From assembly GCA_002293545.1 (NCBI GenBank), contig DBDL01000131.1:1-22797 (forward strand): 22,797 nucleotides of DNA, in the 5' to 3' direction. Positions 1 to 8,149 of this stretch are shown here, piece after piece (the first letter of the stretch is position 1; each line of letters starts with the position of its first letter). The stretch is from Lachnoclostridium sp. UBA933 (lineage in GTDB: Bacteria; Bacillota; Clostridia; Lachnospirales; Lachnospiraceae). The translations under genes were made by a program, and so were the position numbers. The notes beneath the pieces were generated by a model. The model searched no databases, was not told the DNA's origin, and saw only the letters and a list, made by a program, of their open reading frames with translations.

Positions 1-4
1 CCAA

Positions 5-1036
5 CTAACCAGTCATGCCGTCCGGATCCTTGAACGGCTTCAGATCTATTACTTTTATCGTCAAACCCGCTTCCTTGCAAATCGGAATTGCCCGAAGCGC
101 GGCTTTTACACCCGCCCCGTCGCTGTCATAGCACAGGTATACCAAATCCGAATACCGCTTCAAAAGACTGCTGTGCTGACTTGTAAGGGAGGTACCGAGC
201 GAAGCCACGGTATTGGTAAATCCTGCTTGATGCAAGGCAATGACATCCATATACCCCTCGCATAAAATCAATCCCGCCGCCGGTTTGCCGTGGACAAAGT
301 TCAATCCGTATAGGTTTCTGCTCTTATCAAATATCAATGTTTCCGGGGAGTTAAGATACTTCGGCATTCCCTCCCCCATTACCCTGCCTCCGAACGCAAT
401 TACTTTGCCGCTGCGGTTCATAATCGGGAATACGATACGGTTCCAGAATTTATCATATACCCCTTTCTTTTCGTGATAGGTAAATAACCCTGTCTGTTTC
501 AGCAGATCATCTTCATATCCTTTCTTCCGCATGTATGGATAAAGACCGCCCGATACATGTGCGTATCCCAGTCCGAAACCGCGAATCGTATCCTCCTGCA
601 GCTTTCGGTTTTGCAAATATTCCCTAGCGGCTTGTCCTCTTTCTGATTTGAGAAGCGCATAATAAAATTTGGCAGCTTCTTTATAAATCTCCAGTATTTT
701 ATCCCGAATATCCCTCTTAATCTTTTCTGCATCTCCGTTTGTCTGTTTCGGAAGCGCCATGCCTGCCCGGTCTGCCAATTGCTCTAACGCTTCCACAAAC
801 GTCAGATTTTCATATTCCATCAGAAAGGTAAATACATTCCCCCCTGAACTGCAGCCGAAACAATAATACATCTGCTTCCCCGGACTAACGGAAAAGGATG
901 GTGTTTTTTCGTTATGAAACGGGCAAAGACCTACATAATTGCTCCCGTTCCGCTTCAGATTGACATAAGAGGATATGACGTCGATAATATCGTTTCGTCC
1001 GCGGACTTCTTCAACAAAGTCTTCCGAATAATACAT
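5..1036 (-). CDS. dnaG: DNA primase DnaG, truncated at the window edge
   Basis: Primase that synthesises RNA primers for replication. The 343 residues carry the N-terminal zinc domain (C38, H41, C59, C62 in a CPFHNEKTPSF...YYCFGC pattern), the RNA polymerase-like core, and most of the Toprim domain (CEGYMDV, then CYDSDGAG, then DPD). Family members run to about 600 residues, so the rest of Toprim and the helicase-binding domain are missing. The reading frame meets TAG at bases 7-5, giving DPD-GMTG-stop where relatives usually read DPDEF. The stop is so close to the window end that a contig-edge error is the likeliest cause; a real frameshift in an essential gene would be surprising. The ATG at 1036 has a GGGAG ribosome site 8 bases upstream. 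It lies 43 bp downstream of dgt, the usual Clostridia order. Confidence 0.93.
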   Translation of the reverse strand: MYYSEDFVEEVRGRNDIIDVISSYVNLKRNGSNYVGLCPFHNEKTPSFSVSPGKQMYYCFGCSSGGNVFTFLMEYENLTFVEALEQLADRAGMALPKQTNGDAEKIKRDIRDKILEIYKEAAKFYYALLKSERGQAAREYLQNRKLQEDTIRGFGLGYAHVSGGLYPYMRKKGYEDDLLKQTGLFTYHEKKGVYDKFWNRIVFPIMNRSGKVIAFGGRVMGEGMPKYLNSPETLIFDKSRNLYGLNFVHGKPAAGLILCEGYMDVIALHQAGFTNTVASLGTSLTSQHSSLLKRYSDLVYLCYDSDGAGVKAALRAIPICKEAGLTIKVIDLKPFKDPDGMTG

Positions 1037-1079
1037 ATCAGCCGCTCCCTTCGTTTGCTGCCGCTTTTACTTCTGCCGC

Positions 1080-2087
1080 TCAGCCCATCCATTTCTTTGG
1101 TATCATAAGATTTTCAAATGTAGTGATTGCATACCGGTCCGTCATACCGGCAATAAAGTCACCGACAATCCTTGACGGTTCTTCCTCTGACCGCTCCATC
1201 AGCCGGATATACTCTTCCGGCATTTCGTCCGGATGCCCCAGATAATATTCAAATAATTTTTCCAGCATATTTTCCGCGCGGGCTTCTTCTGATTTTGCGT
1301 GGGGATTAAGATATACGTTTTTAAACATATAATCTCTCAGTGCAGAAAATGCCTCCTTTGTCTGTTCGGACATATGTATCTGTCTTTTGTCCCTGCTGTT
1401 TGTAATAATATCATGAATCAATGTATTCAGACGTTCTTTTAAAGTATATCCCAAGATTTCTTTATAGGAATCCGGAATATCGTCCTCGGTAATGATGCCG
1501 GCACGTACTGCGTCATCAATATCCGAATTCACATACGCAATTTTATCGCAGAAACGGACGATATCACCTTCCAGCGTCATTGGTTTCCCCGACGTCTTAT
1601 GATTTAATATGCCATCCCGTACTTCCTTGGTCAGATTAAGACCTTCTCCGTTTTTTTCAAGTATTTCAACGACACGCACACTTTGAACATGATGTTGAAA
1701 CCCTCCCGGACAAACACGGTCTAGGGCGCGCTCTCCTGCATGACCAAACGGAGTATGCCCCAAATCATGCCCCAACGCAATCGCCTCTGTTAAATCTTCA
1801 TTCAACATAAGTGCCTTGGCAATGGTCCTCGCATTTTGAGATACTTCCAACGTATGGGTAAGACGGGTTCGGTAATGATCGCCTTCCGGCGACAGAAAAA
1901 CCTGTGTTTTCTGTTTTAAACGGCGAAAAGATTTGCAATGCAAAATACGGTCGCGGTCACGCTGATAAACCGGACGTATATCACATTGTTCTTCAAAGAT
2001 ATCCCGTCCCTTTGATTGATTGCTGAAAGCGGCAAAGGGACTGAGTATTTTGTATTCTCTTTGTTCTTGTTCTTCACGAATTGTCAT
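1080..2087 (-). CDS. dgt: Deoxyguanosinetriphosphate triphosphohydrolase-like protein (HD domain)
   Basis: HD-superfamily dNTP triphosphohydrolase that would cleave dGTP to deoxyguanosine and triphosphate. At 335 residues it is the usual length for the Firmicute dGTPase-like group. Metal ligands are visible: R-TRLTHTLEV with H78, the HD pair H107-D108 in ALGHDLGHTPFGH, and a later D in FCDKIAYVNSDIDD. The start ATG at 2087 is preceded by AAGGA. It sits directly upstream of dnaG on the same strand, the conserved dgt-dnaG(-rpoD) arrangement, so it is probably cotranscribed with the primase. True substrate preference in this subgroup is not settled by sequence. Confidence 0.93.
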   Translation of the reverse strand: MTIREEQEQREYKILSPFAAFSNQSKGRDIFEEQCDIRPVYQRDRDRILHCKSFRRLKQKTQVFLSPEGDHYRTRLTHTLEVSQNARTIAKALMLNEDLTEAIALGHDLGHTPFGHAGERALDRVCPGGFQHHVQSVRVVEILEKNGEGLNLTKEVRDGILNHKTSGKPMTLEGDIVRFCDKIAYVNSDIDDAVRAGIITEDDIPDSYKEILGYTLKERLNTLIHDIITNSRDKRQIHMSEQTKEAFSALRDYMFKNVYLNPHAKSEEARAENMLEKLFEYYLGHPDEMPEEYIRLMERSEEEPSRIVGDFIAGMTDRYAITTFENLMIPKKWMG

Positions 2088-2212
2088 AATATTCCTTTAT
2101 GTAATGGAAACACCGATCGATTTATACAACAAGCTCATATTAATAGATTTCAACAAGTTTGACTTATTTCCTTTATTTTTTTTGACTTTTCGGCGGTGGA
2201 TTCCATTCGCTG

Positions 2213-2241
2213 TTGACAGCGGCAGTCATCTGCTCTAAAAT
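2213..2241 (+). promoter_or_regulatory. Sigma-A type promoter for the restriction endonuclease gene
   Basis: TTGACA at 2213-2218 and TAAAAT at 2236-2241, separated by exactly 17 bp and pointing at the gene at 2339. Transcription would start near 2248, leaving a leader of about 90 bases. The gene has a strong GGAGGGGG ribosome site just before its ATG. The rest of the 251-bp gap to dgt shows no clear gene. Confidence 0.7.
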
Positions 2242-2338
2242 AAAGCTTAAAAGTGCGGAAGCTGCGGCTGCGAACTTGATCCTTTGTATAAAAGGGCATT
2301 GATTTAATGATATCCGGAAGAATGGAGGGGGAATTGTT

Positions 2339-3763
2339 ATGGCTCGTACAGAACGGTCATGGAATACCGACTTTCAAGCATATATGGACATGATTGTAAA
2401 TCATCCAAATTATATAGGGCTGCCAATAGAACGCAAGCGTGACGGTTCTCTATCTTGGATTGCTACTGCACAGAGTAAAATCGGGAAAGCCCGAAAGCAG
2501 TGGGCAGAAGATAAGGCGCAGGAACTTGGTTTTATTATTCAACCCGGAGTATATGCTCAAGTTATGCGCGAAATACATCCTTCAAAAGAACACGTTTGCC
2601 AAATATGTGGTTCTCGTATGTCGATTTATTATCATTACCCAAGTGTAAACTTTCTCAAAACAATTAAACGAGAATTTGCGCTTGAATTTACCGAATACGA
2701 CCATATCAGCGATATTTGGGAGCAGCTTCTCAACAGCGGTGTTAGTGATGATAAAATCCGTGTGTTCCTCAAACGAAAATTTGAAATACAAGACATTACT
2801 GGCAAGAGTAAAGACGATATCATTGCCGTTTGCGAACGCAAGTGCCGCGAAAACGGGAAAAAGTTACTCAGTCCCGGTGCTATGTCAAATTTCCCTGACC
2901 GATATGATGGTTTTCATACATACAACCGTTGCTGCCGGGCATCGCAGGACACAGGACGTTCTGCCGAAAACTTGAAGAGCTACACTAAAGATCGTCGTGC
3001 TTATGAATACTGGAGCGATGGAAATATCCACGCTGCCGATATGTTTATGGGAAGCAGCTTTTTCAAAGGCAGAAGCGCAGATCATATAGGACCTATTTCA
3101 TTAGGGTTTGTACACGACCCACATTACCTCCGTCCTATGACCAGCAGTGATAATTCAACAAAACGTGACCATCTGTTAGTAGAAGATATTGACACCATTC
3201 TCTCTATTGAAGCGGAAACAAAGGTGTCTGCTATGTCATGGTACTCCGTTAAAATCTGGAAATTCATCAAAGAAAATTTTAAGATGTATCCTCATCGTGT
3301 TGATTCCTTTTATCGCAATATGCTAAAACAAAATATGGCGAATTTTATGTTTATCCTCTCGTCTATAATTAATATCCCCGATAAGTGCGGACGAAATTTC
3401 CTCATAAAGGAATTTATTGAACCAAAATATAAAAAGTTTTTTCTTCATACCTATGAATTTGATGAATATGGAAACATTATTAGCTCAACTCCTCGCCGTT
3501 TCACAGAACGAAGCAACAATGAAATTGAGCGTTTTGCACGCATCGCTTTTGATGCCGTAAATGATTATGATAAAAAGAGCAATCGGCATTTATTTCCCGA
3601 CCTTACACCCCAAGAAATTGCAAATGTAAAAGAACTCTGCAAAAACATCAGCACAGGAGGTCAGGTCGGTAGTCTGTCTTGCCATGAGCAAATGAAGGAC
3701 CTTGTACGCCTTATCGAGAATCGCCTTATCTTAGCAGAAATAATAACTAAACTAAATCTGTAG
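2339..3763 (+). CDS. Type IIS restriction endonuclease, Alw26I/Eco31I/Esp3I family (HNH)
   Basis: Endonuclease of a type IIS restriction-modification system; family members recognise GTCTC-containing sites and cut outside them. The 474-residue protein shows the family layout: a Cys pair C87-x2-C90 (HVCQICGS), a second Cys pair at 198-199, and an HNH beta-beta-alpha site with D248-H249 (SADHIGPISLGF), N272 (SSDNSTKRDHL) and H278. These match, from memory, the Asp/His and Asn described as catalytic in Eco31I. The partner methyltransferase converges on it from the other side, and its bifunctional A/C architecture fits this family. ATG at 2339 has a GGAGGGGG ribosome site. It is the only rightward gene in the left part of a leftward region, consistent with acquisition as a cassette. 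Site counts in this window favour plain GTCTC over GGTCTC or CGTCTC. Confidence 0.88.
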   Translation: MARTERSWNTDFQAYMDMIVNHPNYIGLPIERKRDGSLSWIATAQSKIGKARKQWAEDKAQELGFIIQPGVYAQVMREIHPSKEHVCQICGSRMSIYYHYPSVNFLKTIKREFALEFTEYDHISDIWEQLLNSGVSDDKIRVFLKRKFEIQDITGKSKDDIIAVCERKCRENGKKLLSPGAMSNFPDRYDGFHTYNRCCRASQDTGRSAENLKSYTKDRRAYEYWSDGNIHAADMFMGSSFFKGRSADHIGPISLGFVHDPHYLRPMTSSDNSTKRDHLLVEDIDTILSIEAETKVSAMSWYSVKIWKFIKENFKMYPHRVDSFYRNMLKQNMANFMFILSSIINIPDKCGRNFLIKEFIEPKYKKFFLHTYEFDEYGNIISSTPRRFTERSNNEIERFARIAFDAVNDYDKKSNRHLFPDLTPQEIANVKELCKNISTGGQVGSLSCHEQMKDLVRLIENRLILAEIITKLNL

Positions 3764-3770
3764 TATTTGC

Positions 3771-3815
3771 TAGGGGGTGTCCATCTGACAGAAAGCAGTT
3801 TTCAGACACGCCCTA
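3771..3815. terminator. Imperfect hairpin between convergent R and M genes, probable bidirectional terminator
   Basis: Arms TAGGGGGTGTC (3771-3781) and GACACGCCCTA (3805-3815) pair with one mismatch. An inner TCTGA/TCAGA pairing (3784-3788 with 3802-3806) is an alternative fold. The rightward exit reads ATTTTG, a short T run. The right arm contains the methyltransferase stop codon. It lies exactly where the two convergent transcripts would meet. Confidence 0.55.
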
Positions 3816-6672
3816 ATTTTGTATCAGAGGAAATGCTATTTAGAAACTCTTCCTGTGAAATTTCCTCTTTTAACATTGCAACATAATCAGATACTGCGGT
3901 GTTCCTGTATTTCACGTTATCCCCGCACCCAACATTTTCTAAATCCGAAATAGTCATGCGGGCTGTTATTTGCAAATCCTCATCTGTAGTTATGGGGGCA
4001 GGGTAAAGTTCGCTCGGTTGTACATCTAAGTCTTTATGGACGCATATAATAATAACGCGCTTTCTTTTTTGGGGCACAGCGAATAAATGTGTCTGTAAAA
4101 GTTGTCCCTCGGTTTCGTATCCAATATCAGAAAACATATCGTGTATTAAGCGATATGTCGCTCCGCCTTGAAAAGTCATCAGTCCCTCCACATTTTCAAA
4201 AACCACAATTTTGGGCTTTACCCTCTCTACTATGATGATAAAATCTTTAAACAACTGATTGCGTGGGTCATCAGAAAGCCTGTGTCCGGCCATTGAAAAC
4301 CCTTGGCAAGGTGGTCCCCCGCATATTAAATCAACGTTTCCGGTAAGGGCGGTTTTAATTATGCGTTCTTTAATATCGTCTTGCGTAATATCACCGCACA
4401 GGACAGGTATTTCGGGATTATTAGCTTTTAATGTTAAACAGGCAGACTGTTCAATATCTGTGCTTAATATAGATTTTATCCCCGCTTGCTTAAAGCCGAC
4501 CGTCATTCCGCCTGCCCCGCAAAATAAATCTATAGAACGTTCACAACCCATTACATCAACCAGTTTTCTGGCTATTTGATACGCAAAAAGCGGAGGCAGG
4601 GCGTTACCTACTTGATTAAGAAGCTGTGCCTTGTTCCCGCAAAAAAGGTACGAGTCGGGAAAGGCTTGAAACCTCCCTGCTTCACGCACAGACAGAACCC
4701 TGTCATGGATAGGATGAATATATGTACCATTACCCGGACGGCTGAAATATGTTGTAATTGTGTAACTGGGCTTTTCATAATCAATACGTCCATATAATGT
4801 GGTACGTCCTCCGGTTTGAGCTATACGTTCCAATCGTTTGGATTTTGCTATTGTTTCGTCTGGTATATTTTTCCAATTTCCTCCTTGCGGAACAAAACGA
4901 ACCATCTCTAAGTCTAAATCGCTTAATTTGAAAGTGGTGTGGTTCAGCACTTCACCGCGCTTTTGACGTTCTTGTTTTTCAGCAACGACCGTAATAACTT
5001 TTTGATCGAATGCAGTTGTATCAGGAAGTGCAGCAAAATCCACTTCCTGTTTTTTTTCAGTTAATCCAAATGCTTCACTGACCAACTCGTCAATTTTATC
5101 AAGGAGCATTGTTCGGCTCTGGTCGGCAAGATATTCTTTGACTAAATCAGAAATATCTTGCTTACGTTCATAGTTCACAGGGACAGGAAAGCTATCAATT
5201 TCATAATTGTTTATATGGTTATTACTGCTTTGCAATTTGAAATACCAGTTCATTATACTCGAATTTAATAAACCGAGCATAAAGTAAAGGTCAATGTCAT
5301 GTTTATTATTTTGTATGGTTATAAAATTACACGAATTACCCAACACAGAATTCCGTGGCGCAACAGCAAAGGTTAAACGACGTCCTTTTGACATATTTGC
5401 GATTTGTTGGCATATGAGCCGTTCGCCGTCAACAAAACTACGCTTTGTGCTTTTATACACAAATTCAGGTGCAACATAATCACTTGACGGAATGCCAGTC
5501 AAATGATAAAAGCCAATATTCCGCCCCCGCAACAGAGGGTAATCAGTGTTTTCAGAAACGATACTATTTTTATTTGTGGTGAGGTCAAGTTCTCCTCTCA
5601 TGTTGATTATAAAAGATAGCTCCTCAATTGTCGGAAAGAATTTAAGTTTTTGCAGCTTTCGGTATTCTGATTGCTCTAACACAAGAATTGCGTGTCCTAG
5701 ACTTATATCTACTGCTTTTTCCGTTTCGACCGTCATCGTCTTTGACTGTGGAGTTCCATAAAACTGTAAAATCTCAATAGTGTTTGATTTTACAGCTTTA
5801 TGGATAAGCAAAGCACACAAGGCTTGCTGAGCGTCCACAACTGGACTTTCCTCTCCAATGGTTTTAATTGACTTGATTGCACTGGTTTCAAAAATCCTTT
5901 TGCGAAGATGTTTGCAAGTTTTATCGGTCAAAATTGACGATGGTATCAGCAAAGAAACGATTCCTTTTTCTGCGGCATATCGCTCTATGATTTCCTCGAC
6001 AAAAAACTTGTAAATATTATTAACGCCGTTTACAGAATATTTTAATATATTTGAGGCTTGCTTTTTTACAGCAGAATACTTCGTCTTATCCGTTTCATAC
6101 TCTTCTTCTGAACGATAACGTGAACGCTCCGCTTTTAGGTTTTTATACGGAGGGTTTGTAACAACAATATCAAAACCGTTTCTTAGATCGGTTCCAAAAA
6201 CCGTATCAATAGATACGTATTCAGGTTTTTGACTTTCAAGATTAAACAATAATCCTCCGCCAATATGCGTATCAAAATAAATATCATCAAGATAAATGCC
6301 GAATAAAAACATTGTTAATTCTCTAAGCGAAGCACGATAAGATTCTAAAGCCTGCTCGTTTATATCGCAGACATATATATTATTTAACATACAGCGATAT
6401 TGTTCTCTTGTAAAACCAAGGTGTGCCGCATTCTCAATATATGCAAAGATAAAACTTCCTTCGCCTACACAAGGTTCTAAAAACCGTAAATCATATAATT
6501 GGGAACGCTTTTCAGACGGCAAACTTTGGATGAGTTCTTTCATCATGATATTCGCCAGTTCGTGAGCCGTGTAAAAACTGCCCGTCTGCTTGCGGCGTAA
6601 AGACGGCATTGTTCTGTCTATATTACGCTCCCCAATAGTTATGGGAGCAGGTTCTGTTAATGTAGAAGCCAC
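3802..6672 (-). CDS. Fused N6-adenine / circularly permuted C5-cytosine DNA methyltransferase of the type IIS system
   Basis: Protective methyltransferase of 956 residues with two catalytic units. Residues about 30-500 form a gamma-type N6-adenine enzyme: SAM motif FLEPCVGEGSF (64-74), catalytic NPPY (173-176), and a C-terminal recognition-like part ending in a DSFPVP motif. Residues about 575-956 form a C5-cytosine enzyme in permuted order: GGNW (597-600), motif IX region (about 630-672), motif X QVGNALPP (687-694), then motif I DLFCGAGG (715-722), PPCQGFS with catalytic C789, ENV (826-828) and QKRKRV (868-873). Two activities suit an asymmetric site methylated on A in one strand and C in the other, as known for Alw26I, Eco31I and Esp3I. 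The GTG start at 6672 is chosen because GGAGGTGATC lies just upstream. It converges on the nuclease gene. No separate controller protein is visible. Confidence 0.92.
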   Translation of the reverse strand: MASTLTEPAPITIGERNIDRTMPSLRRKQTGSFYTAHELANIMMKELIQSLPSEKRSQLYDLRFLEPCVGEGSFIFAYIENAAHLGFTREQYRCMLNNIYVCDINEQALESYRASLRELTMFLFGIYLDDIYFDTHIGGGLLFNLESQKPEYVSIDTVFGTDLRNGFDIVVTNPPYKNLKAERSRYRSEEEYETDKTKYSAVKKQASNILKYSVNGVNNIYKFFVEEIIERYAAEKGIVSLLIPSSILTDKTCKHLRKRIFETSAIKSIKTIGEESPVVDAQQALCALLIHKAVKSNTIEILQFYGTPQSKTMTVETEKAVDISLGHAILVLEQSEYRKLQKLKFFPTIEELSFIINMRGELDLTTNKNSIVSENTDYPLLRGRNIGFYHLTGIPSSDYVAPEFVYKSTKRSFVDGERLICQQIANMSKGRRLTFAVAPRNSVLGNSCNFITIQNNKHDIDLYFMLGLLNSSIMNWYFKLQSSNNHINNYEIDSFPVPVNYERKQDISDLVKEYLADQSRTMLLDKIDELVSEAFGLTEKKQEVDFAALPDTTAFDQKVITVVAEKQERQKRGEVLNHTTFKLSDLDLEMVRFVPQGGNWKNIPDETIAKSKRLERIAQTGGRTTLYGRIDYEKPSYTITTYFSRPGNGTYIHPIHDRVLSVREAGRFQAFPDSYLFCGNKAQLLNQVGNALPPLFAYQIARKLVDVMGCERSIDLFCGAGGMTVGFKQAGIKSILSTDIEQSACLTLKANNPEIPVLCGDITQDDIKERIIKTALTGNVDLICGGPPCQGFSMAGHRLSDDPRNQLFKDFIIIVERVKPKIVVFENVEGLMTFQGGATYRLIHDMFSDIGYETEGQLLQTHLFAVPQKRKRVIIICVHKDLDVQPSELYPAPITTDEDLQITARMTISDLENVGCGDNVKYRNTAVSDYVAMLKEEISQEEFLNSISSDTKLGRV

Positions 6673-6702
6673 TTGATCACCTCCAAGCTATGATACCCAT
6701 TT

Positions 6703-6731
6703 AGTATGTCATAACTTAGCAGCGATGTCAA
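6703..6731 (-). promoter_or_regulatory. Sigma-A type promoter of the methyltransferase gene
   Basis: On the minus strand TTGACA (6731-6726) and CATACT (6708-6703) are separated by 17 bp. The predicted start is about 25 bases upstream of the GTG codon. The -35 box is directly adjacent to the GTCTC pair at 6732-6750. Confidence 0.65.
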
Positions 6732-6750
6732 GAGACAATATTTTTGAGAC
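6732..6750 (-). promoter_or_regulatory. Two direct GTCTC sites touching the methyltransferase -35 box
   Basis: GAGAC at 6732-6736 and 6746-6750 on the plus strand read GTCTC-N9-GTCTC on the minus strand, 14 bp apart, with the inner copy adjoining TTGACA. By hand scan these are the only GTCTC sites on either strand of the window. The bases before them are A and T, so neither is GGTCTC or CGTCTC. Methylation or restriction at these sites could modulate transcription of the methyltransferase gene; that role is inference. Confidence 0.6.
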
Positions 6751-6805
6751 TAACACTCACAGGAAGCTATTGTATCACATGCCAGTACATAACACAATGA
6801 ACATA

Positions 6806-8104
6806 TCATCTCGGAAAAATAACCATAATCGTCGTCCCCTTCCCCTCTTTGCTCACTACTTTGATCCTCGCATGGTGCAGCTCACACACATGTTTCACAA
6901 TCGCCAGACCCAGACCGGTTCCTCCGGTTGCTTTTGACCTGCTTTTATCTACGCGGTAAAACCGCCGGAAAATATCCTTATGGTTTTCTTCGGGAATACC
7001 GATACCCGTATCTTTTACATTCAGGCAGATATCATCATCCCTTTCCGAAAAGGACACTTTCACGCTGCCTCCCATATAATTATACCGGATTGCGTTGTCA
7101 CACAGATTATATATCAATTCCGCAATCAATTTCCGTTCACCGTAAACCATTACATCATCCTTTCCCTCCATATGCAATGTAACCTGATGGTTTTCCGCAG
7201 ACAATTCCAGTGAAGACAGGCATTCACGGACAACACCGGAAATGGGGAATTTCTCGAAGCTATATGTGATACCGGAGTCCTCCAGTTCGGACAGCTTCAT
7301 AATATCCGCAATCAAGGTCATCATTCTTTTGGACTCCGAATGGATTCGTCCGGCAAATTCTTTGATATCTTTTGATTTGACAAAATCGGACTCCATCAGT
7401 TCCGCATATCCGGATATAGATGTAAGCGGCGTTTTTAGTTCATGTGATATATTTGCCGTAAATTCTGTCTTAATATTTTCAATTTCTGCCCGTTCCTTAA
7501 TTGACTGGGCAAACGGTTCCAATTCGGGATACGGGGCGGAGGTATTGCCTTTTGCCATTTCCTCCATTGGTTTTATAATCCTTTTTGTCAGGCTGCGTGA
7601 CAGAAAAAAACAGAGGACGTAAACAAAAAAAGCCACTAACATAATAAATGGCAGTACGGTAAGATATGTTTTATTTAAGGCATCGCTTTCAAGCGCAATA
7701 CGAAGCACCTTTCCCTGACCGATTTCCATCGCATAATAATGCGTCATTTTTCCTGCCGTATCGGATTTTCGTGTTACTTTTGAGATTCGTCCGTCCTTTG
7801 CCGAAATCACTTCTTCCCTGTCCGCATGATTTTCCATGCGGCTTATGTCCATGCGGCTGTCAAATAAAACAGTCCCGTCATGATCAATCATTGTAACACG
7901 GTAATAGTTATTGACACTCCCGCTCATATCACGCAGCTTATCTAAGTCCGTTCCCGCACAGGAAAAAATCTTCCCTGTTTTTTCTAACTGTTTCCAGACC
8001 TCCGTTTCACTAATTTGATAAAAGCTTGCCGTGATAAGAACTGCCGTTAATACCGTGGCAACCAGACCGACCAGATACATCCTGAGATTTATCTTATTTT
8101 TCAT
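6806..8104 (-). CDS. phoR: PhoR-like sensor histidine kinase
   Basis: Membrane histidine kinase, last gene of the phosphate operon, expected to phosphorylate the response regulator encoded just upstream. The 432 residues show TM1 (about 9-28), an extracellular sensor region (about 30-145), TM2 (about 147-168), a HisKA helix with phosphoacceptor H221 (ANISHELKTPL), N box NLCDNAIRYN (333-342), G1 DTGIGI (365-370), F box IFRRFYRVDKS, and G2 GGTGLGL (394-400). No HAMP or PAS domain is obvious. It follows the regulator by 45 bp. The first ATG has only a weak ribosome site (TTAAG); an internal ATG at residue 9 is preceded by AGG but would trim the first membrane segment, so I keep the first. Placement after phoU rather than before pstS supports phosphate control, though specificity is inferred. 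Confidence 0.9.
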   Translation of the reverse strand: MKNKINLRMYLVGLVATVLTAVLITASFYQISETEVWKQLEKTGKIFSCAGTDLDKLRDMSGSVNNYYRVTMIDHDGTVLFDSRMDISRMENHADREEVISAKDGRISKVTRKSDTAGKMTHYYAMEIGQGKVLRIALESDALNKTYLTVLPFIMLVAFFVYVLCFFLSRSLTKRIIKPMEEMAKGNTSAPYPELEPFAQSIKERAEIENIKTEFTANISHELKTPLTSISGYAELMESDFVKSKDIKEFAGRIHSESKRMMTLIADIMKLSELEDSGITYSFEKFPISGVVRECLSSLELSAENHQVTLHMEGKDDVMVYGERKLIAELIYNLCDNAIRYNYMGGSVKVSFSERDDDICLNVKDTGIGIPEENHKDIFRRFYRVDKSRSKATGGTGLGLAIVKHVCELHHARIKVVSKEGKGTTIMVIFPR

Positions 8105-8149
8105 ACTTAATGAAACCAGTGCAGTGTATTCATTTCATCATACCGTACA

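Noticed and set aside
3771..3815. Transposon terminal inverted repeats or a MITE at the R-M junction
   Set aside because: The GGGTGTC-like arms resemble some transposon ends, but no second end, target duplication or transposase is seen; position between convergent stops fits a terminator better.
4259..4579. 106-codon plus-strand open frame inside the methyltransferase gene
   Set aside because: Antisense shadow of the C5 motifs IV and I region; no ribosome site or recognisable family.
2339..6672. Eco31I (GGTCTC) or Esp3I (CGTCTC) specificity
   Set aside because: GTCTC seems depleted whatever base precedes it, and the two retained sites are AGTCTC and TGTCTC, so a 5-bp GTCTC target is the simpler reading. 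Not proven.
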